A DNA stretch of 27,355 nt, from NCBI GenBank assembly GCA_029856295.1, contig JAHQWS010000246.1, forward strand, positions 1-27,355, given 5' to 3'. The DNA is from Promethearchaeia archaeon (lineage in GTDB: Archaea; Asgardarchaeota; Lokiarchaeia; Sigyniarchaeales; SOKP01). Under the pieces are notes generated by a model. The model saw only the letters and a list, made by a program, of their open reading frames with translations, did not search any database and was not told the DNA's origin. This document shows positions 23,048 through 27,355 of the stretch, piece by piece. The stretch's first letter is position 1; each line of letters starts with the position of its first letter. The translations under genes were made by a program, and so were the position numbers.

Positions 23048-24046
23048 TTATTTAAATTTTAGCTCAGCTATAGCAATCCCCGATTCACCTGCGATTGCAT
23101 ATAATAAGAATATTTTATTCTCTTCTTCATATATTGCTGGATCGCGCAATTGACAGACGGGACCGATAATTGCTCCTCGAAATGATGGTTTTGGTTCCAA
23201 ATTACCTCCTTCCCACTCCATTTCAGGACGTAAAACTTCAACGGGTTTTGTTGGTTCCCATTCTTTCCAATTATTTGAAAGTTGAATAATTGAGAGTAGA
23301 ACTCTTTCTGGAGAGTCTCTCACTTGCGTCCAAAATATCTGGAGATGATCTCCATTTACTCTTAAAGCTGAATGCCGCATCTTTCGGTTAAAAAGTTTAG
23401 GACCTCGTTCAAAATGATCAATTCCATTATGAGACCTAAGGAATATACCCGGCATACACATTCCATAATACCATCCCTCATATTTAAAAACTCTAAGATA
23501 AGCTAATGAAATTATTTCTGGTTCAGGAATAAAATGAATCCCATCATAAGAACGTGCCACACGGGTCATTTGGCGACCATCTTTCAAAAGACCATGATAA
23601 TACATCCTGATCTCTTTAGTATCATTAAGGACATGGACATCCGGAGATGCGATGTGTGGCATAGACTCATCTGGACCTTTATAACTAGGATCATGAGAGA
23701 TATTCTTAATCTGATGCGAAGGAGTTGTAGGAAATAAAGAGTCTTCCAATTGAAGAGTACCCTCCTTATATATCTGCCATGGCCCTTCTAACTTGTCTGC
23801 ATAAGCCAGCCTTATATAATCTCCCTTATGGGCCGAAAAATAAAGGTAATAATGCCCAAGAGGATTAGATATCCAATTTGGTATGCGAATTAGTGAAGGA
23901 CCCGCTATATTATTCCCTAAACTTTCATCCATCTTAGGATAAATAATTGGATTATTTTTAAACCGCTTAACTTCAATATTAATATTATTCTGTGGTTTAT
24001 TTTCTTTTTTTTCTACCATTTTATTGTTGTTACTTTTAAAAATCAT
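23048..24046 (-). CDS. Five-bladed beta-propeller glycoside-hydrolase-like protein (GH43/GH117/GH130-like)
   Basis: About 332 residues, with repeated strand phrases typical of the five-bladed propeller of clan-F and related glycosidases: FKNNPIIYP, GPSLIRIP, GHYYLYFSAHKGDYIRLAYADKLEGPW, HIASPDVHV, EIRMYYHG, MTRVARSYDGIHF and, near the end, RDPAIYEEENKIFLLYAIAGE. The Asp in SPDVHV and in RDPAIY are at positions where family members put catalytic or binding acids, but I cannot assign them. It may cleave or bind a glycan. The start is uncertain: the ATG at 24046 and one nine codons later (24019) are both possible, since the first 25 residues are polar and unconserved in appearance. There is no signal peptide. 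It lies between the esterase and the URO-D-like genes on the same strand. Confidence 0.65.
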   Translation of the reverse strand: MIFKSNNNKMVEKKENKPQNNINIEVKRFKNNPIIYPKMDESLGNNIAGPSLIRIPNWISNPLGHYYLYFSAHKGDYIRLAYADKLEGPWQIYKEGTLQLEDSLFPTTPSHQIKNISHDPSYKGPDESMPHIASPDVHVLNDTKEIRMYYHGLLKDGRQMTRVARSYDGIHFIPEPEIISLAYLRVFKYEGWYYGMCMPGIFLRSHNGIDHFERGPKLFNRKMRHSALRVNGDHLQIFWTQVRDSPERVLLSIIQLSNNWKEWEPTKPVEVLRPEMEWEGGNLEPKPSFRGAIIGPVCQLRDPAIYEEENKIFLLYAIAGESGIAIAELKFK

Positions 24047-24064
24047 ATTAAAAGAATTATATCT

Positions 24065-25216
24065 TTAAGAATAACATTTTCGATACTTTTCAATAGAAGC
24101 TCGTAGTGCTAACACATTTTCCCATGGTACGTTTAAAATATTGTGACTAGGACCTACAAAATATCCTCCTCCTGATGAGGCCGCTTGAATACATCTTTTT
24201 ACTTCTTCTTCAACATCCTGAGGAGTTCCAAAATTTAGGATATTGGAAGCATCTATGCCACCGATGAAACATATACGATCTCCGAGAGTTTCTTTTAAAT
24301 GTGCTAAATTAACTCCTGCAGCCGGTTCTAATGCTTCAATAGCATTTAATCCCGCATCAACCATATGAGGTAATAATTTATCAATATACCCACATGAATG
24401 TTGGATGATAAGCATTCCACGCTTTTTACAGGAATCATATATTTTTTGATAATAAGGGAGTATAAATTCTTTAAATTTCTCAATAGAAAAGATTGAGCGA
24501 CCTTTATAACCTAAATCATCAAACATAAAGACAATCTCGACACCTGCTTCTCCCAATCGCTTTACTATCTCAATATTAGTTTTTGCGTATTCTGTCATGA
24601 TTTCATGGATAAATTCCGGTTTTTTTCGCATGTAATATGCTGCCCTAGTTATGGTCATTCCCTCAAACAAAGCTTCATGAGGAGCTATAGGCAATGTAGC
24701 TAGTGGATATAAGTATGGAGAGAGAGCTTCAACAAAACCTTCCCAGATTTGGGGAGAATAATTTATTCTATTGTTAATTTGTTCGGAGGGTTTTCCATAT
24801 CTGTCCCAGTAAGAATGGACAATTTCAGAGGATGTAAAATACCCATCAATATACCAAGAATAATCTAAGCCTGTCTCAATTTGCTTTACAATTTTATACA
24901 TTTTTCCATTAATAGGATTAATTTGACAATTTGGATATTCGGGAGGTGCTTTTTTATGTCTATACTTCAATTTTGAGCCAAATGGGTCCATGCAAAACGT
25001 ATCAACGTTCCAAAAGCGTTGTTCTGTAATAAAGTATTTCACTTTTGTAAATTTGTGTCTCACCCATGTAACACTTTCCTCTTTTTCCTTAGATTTTAAA
25101 TATTCTTGATATATTACACTTGTTTGTTCAAAACCGCTACAGTAAATCGGAACCATATCTGGTTCTCCATCGAGTTCCAGAGTTCGAAATACACGTTCCC
25201 TTTTTGATAATACCAT
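24065..25216 (-). CDS. URO-D / corrinoid-methyltransferase-like protein, copy 1
   Basis: A 383-residue TIM-barrel protein of the uroporphyrinogen-decarboxylase superfamily. Key marks are SKRERVFRTLELDGEPDMVP (4-23), the typical N-terminal phrase, FDDLGYKG (232-239), the HSCG (273-276) that in MtaA/MtbA-type methyl-cobalamin:thiol methyltransferases supplies two zinc ligands, GGID (319-322) and GGGYFVGPSHNI. The third zinc ligand in those enzymes is a C-terminal Cys; here the equivalent loop has His358 in GPSHN. True haem-pathway decarboxylases lack HxCG, so methyl transfer is more likely than HemE function. No corrinoid protein or reactivase is in the window. It is closely related to the two genes upstream (about 60 of the last 75 residues identical by eye). 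It ends with YRKCYS, lacking the YPLNL tail of the others. Confidence 0.8.
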   Translation of the reverse strand: MVLSKRERVFRTLELDGEPDMVPIYCSGFEQTSVIYQEYLKSKEKEESVTWVRHKFTKVKYFITEQRFWNVDTFCMDPFGSKLKYRHKKAPPEYPNCQINPINGKMYKIVKQIETGLDYSWYIDGYFTSSEIVHSYWDRYGKPSEQINNRINYSPQIWEGFVEALSPYLYPLATLPIAPHEALFEGMTITRAAYYMRKKPEFIHEIMTEYAKTNIEIVKRLGEAGVEIVFMFDDLGYKGRSIFSIEKFKEFILPYYQKIYDSCKKRGMLIIQHSCGYIDKLLPHMVDAGLNAIEALEPAAGVNLAHLKETLGDRICFIGGIDASNILNFGTPQDVEEEVKRCIQAASSGGGYFVGPSHNILNVPWENVLALRASIEKYRKCYS

Positions 25217-25281
25217 TGTATAAGATTTTAAATTCTTTAATTTAAAAATGTTTTCATATAGATTTTTTAACCTTATAACAC

Positions 25282-26445
25282 TCAGGTTAAATTTAAAGGA
25301 TATTTGCGGTACTTTTCAATAGCAGCTCTCATTGCTAGAACATTTTCCCATGGCATGTTTAAAATATTATGACTAGGTCCCACGAAGTATCCTCCACCTG
25401 GAGCGGCTGCTTTAATTCCTCTTTTAACTTCCTCTTCAACGTCTTTAACAGTTCCAAAATTAAAAATTCTAGAGGAATCTAATCCCCCTAAAAAGCATAC
25501 ACGATCCCCAAGTGTTTCTTTTAAATGCTCAAGATCGACACCAGCTGCCGGTTCAAGAGCTTGAATGCCATTTAATCCGGCATCAACCATATCAGGTAAA
25601 ACTTCATCTATATTACCACAGGAATGCTGAATGATTAACATTCCGCGTTTTCTACAAGCCTGATATATTTTTTTATAATAGGGGAGTAAAAATTCCCTTA
25701 AATGCTTAAGGGAAAAAATAGTTTGACCTTTATACCCTAAATCATCAAACATCCACACAATCTCAACTCCTGCTTCGGCTAAACGCTTAATAATTTCAAT
25801 ATTAGTTTTTGCATATTCAGACACTACTTCATGAATAAACTGTGGATTTTTACGCATATGATACGCGACCTTGGTAATAGTCATCCCCTCAAAAAGAGCT
25901 TCGTGAGGTGCTATGGGAAGCCATGCCATAGGATAAAGATAGGGAGAAAGAGCTTCGACAAAAGCCTCCCAAATCTTAGGAGAATAATTTATTCTATCAT
26001 TAATTGACTCTGAAGGTCTTCCATTTTTATCCCAGTAGGAATGCAAAATTTCAGGAGATGAAAAATACCCATCAATATACCAAGAATAATCTAAACCCGT
26101 CTCAACTTGCTTTACATTCTTATATAATCTTCCAGTCAATGTATCAAGACGGCATTCAGGATATTCTGGAGGACCTTTTTGAAGCCTCCGTTTCACTTTT
26201 CCAGGACCCCAAGGATCCATGAAATTAATATCCACATTCCAAAATCGCTGTTCTGTTATCAAATATTTAATTTTAGTAGCCTTGCTTTGAACCCAAGTTG
26301 TACATTCTTTTCTTTCTTCAGAATCTTGAAATACTAAAAAGGTTTTGCTAGTACGTTCAAAACCTAATGTAAAGATAGGAACCAAATCAGGTTCTCCATC
26401 GAGCTCAATTGTTCGAAATACGCGTTCTCTTTTTGATAAACTCAT
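25282..26445 (-). CDS. URO-D / corrinoid-methyltransferase-like protein, copy 2
   Basis: About 387 residues from the ATG at 26445. That start aligns MSLSKRERVFRTIELDGEPD with the start of copy 1; the frame is open 17 codons further (to 26496), but the added residues have no counterpart in copy 1. It has the same layout: FDDLGYKG, HSCGNID with the zinc-type His and Cys, GGLD, and GGGYFVGPSHNI. It differs from copy 1 at GNID in place of GYID, which is closer to the HxCGN of characterised methyltransferases, and by an insert-free but distinct stretch WGPGKVKRRLQKGPPEYPE. The tail ends YPLNLT, shared with copy 3. It is 66 bases from copy 1 and 83 from copy 3 on the same strand. Paralogous duplication followed by divergence is the likely origin, with different methylated substrates as a possible reason. 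Confidence 0.8.
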   Translation of the reverse strand: MSLSKRERVFRTIELDGEPDLVPIFTLGFERTSKTFLVFQDSEERKECTTWVQSKATKIKYLITEQRFWNVDINFMDPWGPGKVKRRLQKGPPEYPECRLDTLTGRLYKNVKQVETGLDYSWYIDGYFSSPEILHSYWDKNGRPSESINDRINYSPKIWEAFVEALSPYLYPMAWLPIAPHEALFEGMTITKVAYHMRKNPQFIHEVVSEYAKTNIEIIKRLAEAGVEIVWMFDDLGYKGQTIFSLKHLREFLLPYYKKIYQACRKRGMLIIQHSCGNIDEVLPDMVDAGLNGIQALEPAAGVDLEHLKETLGDRVCFLGGLDSSRIFNFGTVKDVEEEVKRGIKAAAPGGGYFVGPSHNILNMPWENVLAMRAAIEKYRKYPLNLT

Positions 26446-26528
26446 AGTAAAAGATAGAATGTATTTATTAAAAAATTTTTCACTATAATTTTTCAAGAAA
26501 TTACATTACTATAAATATTCTATTAATC

Positions 26529-27355
26529 TCATTTTAGATTTAGAGGATATTTACGATATTTCTCGATAGCTGCTCGCAAGGCCAAGATATTTTCCCATGG
26601 CGCATTGAGAACATTGTGACTTGGACCGGCGAAATATCCCCCTCCTTGAGCAGCCGCTTTAATACATCTTTTAACTTCCTCCTCAACATCTTTAGGAGTT
26701 CCAAAGTTGAGTATATTTGAACCATCTATACCCCCAAGAAAAGCAACTTGATCCCCCAATGTTTCCTTTAAATGGGCAAGATCGACACCAGCTGCCGGCT
26801 CAAGGCCTTGAATACCTTTTAATCCGGCATCAACCATATGCGGTAAAAGTTTATCAATGTACCCGCAAGAATGTTGAAGCACAAACATTCCATTTTTTTT
26901 ACACGCCTGAAAGATCTGTTTGTAGTAGGGAAGTGTAAATTCCTTAAATTGTTCGATGGAAAAAATGGATCGTTGTTTCAAGCCTAAATCATCCATATAA
27001 AACACTATATCGACTCCTGCTTCTGCTAATCTCTTAATTATTTCCAAGTTAACCTTATTAAACTCAGTCATAACTTCATGTATAAATTGGGGATTTTTCC
27101 GCATATAATAAGCTACTCTCGTTATGGTCATTCCCTCAAAAAGCGATTCGTGCAGAGAAATAGGTAAAGTAGCCATAGGATATAAATACTTAGAAAGTTT
27201 TTTCACAAAATTTTCCCAAACCTGAGGAGAATAATTAAGTTTATTATTAATGAGCTCAAAAGGTTTACCATATTTATCCCAATAGTCATGAACAATTTCC
27301 GGAGTCCTAAAATAACCATCTTCATACCATAAATACATCAAACCAGTACCAATTT
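26529..27355 (-). CDS. URO-D / corrinoid-methyltransferase-like protein, copy 3 (5' part outside window)
   Basis: About 275 residues of the C-terminal part; the frame runs open through the window edge. The first readable residues, IGTGLMYLWYEDGYF, align with VETGLDYSWYIDGYF of copy 2, so roughly 110 residues lie beyond the edge. A TTG or ATG near 27341 should not be taken as the start. It has YMDDLGLKQRS where the other copies have MFDDLGYKG, HSCGYID for zinc binding, GGID and GGGYFAGPSHNV, and ends YPLNLK. It shares about 61 of the last 75 residues with copy 1 by eye. As the upstream-most copy seen, it shows that the array may extend further right. Confidence 0.8.
   Translation of the reverse strand, partial: IGTGLMYLWYEDGYFRTPEIVHDYWDKYGKPFELINNKLNYSPQVWENFVKKLSKYLYPMATLPISLHESLFEGMTITRVAYYMRKNPQFIHEVMTEFNKVNLEIIKRLAEAGVDIVFYMDDLGLKQRSIFSIEQFKEFTLPYYKQIFQACKKNGMFVLQHSCGYIDKLLPHMVDAGLKGIQGLEPAAGVDLAHLKETLGDQVAFLGGIDGSNILNFGTPKDVEEEVKRCIKAAAQGGGYFAGPSHNVLNAPWENILALRAAIEKYRKYPLNLK

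Noticed and set aside
26446..26496. Seventeen-codon extension of URO-D-like copy 2
   Set aside because: Copy 1 starts at the aligned position and has no such extension. The added residues are typical of A/T-rich spacer.
24065..27355. Uroporphyrinogen decarboxylase of haem synthesis (HemE)
   Set aside because: The three proteins carry the HxCG zinc motif of methyltransferase relatives, occur as a triplicate, and have no haem-pathway neighbours.
1..27355. tRNA, rRNA, CRISPR arrays, insertion sequences or transposase genes
   Set aside because: No cloverleaf-like G+C-rich segments, regularly spaced repeats, terminal inverted repeats or transposase motifs were seen in any gap.

Overview
The window is AT-rich, densely packed DNA (about one third G+C by eye), and most likely archaeal. 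Several starts are preceded by GGTGA, GTGAT or GATGAT, which match the 3' end of archaeal 16S rRNA. Oligo-T tracts follow genes, and the NAD-kinase-like gene is of the archaeal COG3199 type. The combination of an FATP-type acyl-CoA synthetase, MFE-2-like modules, a GPH transporter, a DUF2961/GH172 protein, a sulfatase and a run of URO-D-like proteins suggests an Asgard (Lokiarchaeia-like) genome. This assignment is inferred from gene content and was not tested phylogenetically.

Layout. Positions 70-2705 hold a seven-helix membrane protein, a decayed class I methyltransferase gene (start codon lost and one in-frame stop) and an ATP-NAD-kinase-family protein. Positions 2791-3825 hold a nitronate-monooxygenase-family flavoprotein. 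Positions 3995-6805 hold a GH172-like protein divergent from a GPH sugar symporter, a small carbohydrate-use pair. Positions 6958-9658 hold a shortened 3-hydroxyacyl-CoA-dehydrogenase-like protein and a thiamine-diphosphate enzyme, both on +. Positions 9714-19084 are one minus-strand block of acyl-CoA metabolism. In transcription order it reads enoyl-CoA hydratase, thiolase, FATP-type acyl-CoA synthetase, two SDRs, hydratase-2 (MaoC), a phosphomannose-isomerase-like cupin, and a canonical 3-hydroxyacyl-CoA dehydrogenase. A cysteine-rich iron-sulfur protein is transcribed divergently from the head of that block (19243-20382). Positions 20508-24046 hold a sulfatase, an esterase and a beta-propeller glycosidase-like protein. 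Positions 24065-27355 hold three tandem URO-D/corrinoid-methyltransferase-like paralogues, the last cut by the window edge.

How the genes fit together. The block at 9714-19084 could activate fatty acids (FATP-type synthetase) and carry out hydration, oxidation and thiolysis by both the S route (crotonase plus HAD) and the R route (hydratase 2 plus MFE-2-like SDR). No acyl-CoA dehydrogenase or ETF gene is present, so the first oxidation must be encoded elsewhere, or the block works on already unsaturated substrates or in the reductive direction. The neighbouring Fe-S protein may carry electrons for it. The flanking hydrolases and transporter suggest scavenging of sulfated or esterified sugars, and the URO-D-like set suggests methyl-group transfer.

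No rRNA, tRNA, CRISPR array or insertion sequence was seen. The most striking observations are the separate but adjacent genes matching the two catalytic modules of eukaryotic peroxisomal MFE-2, the decaying methyltransferase, the divergent HAD active site and the URO-D-like triplication.
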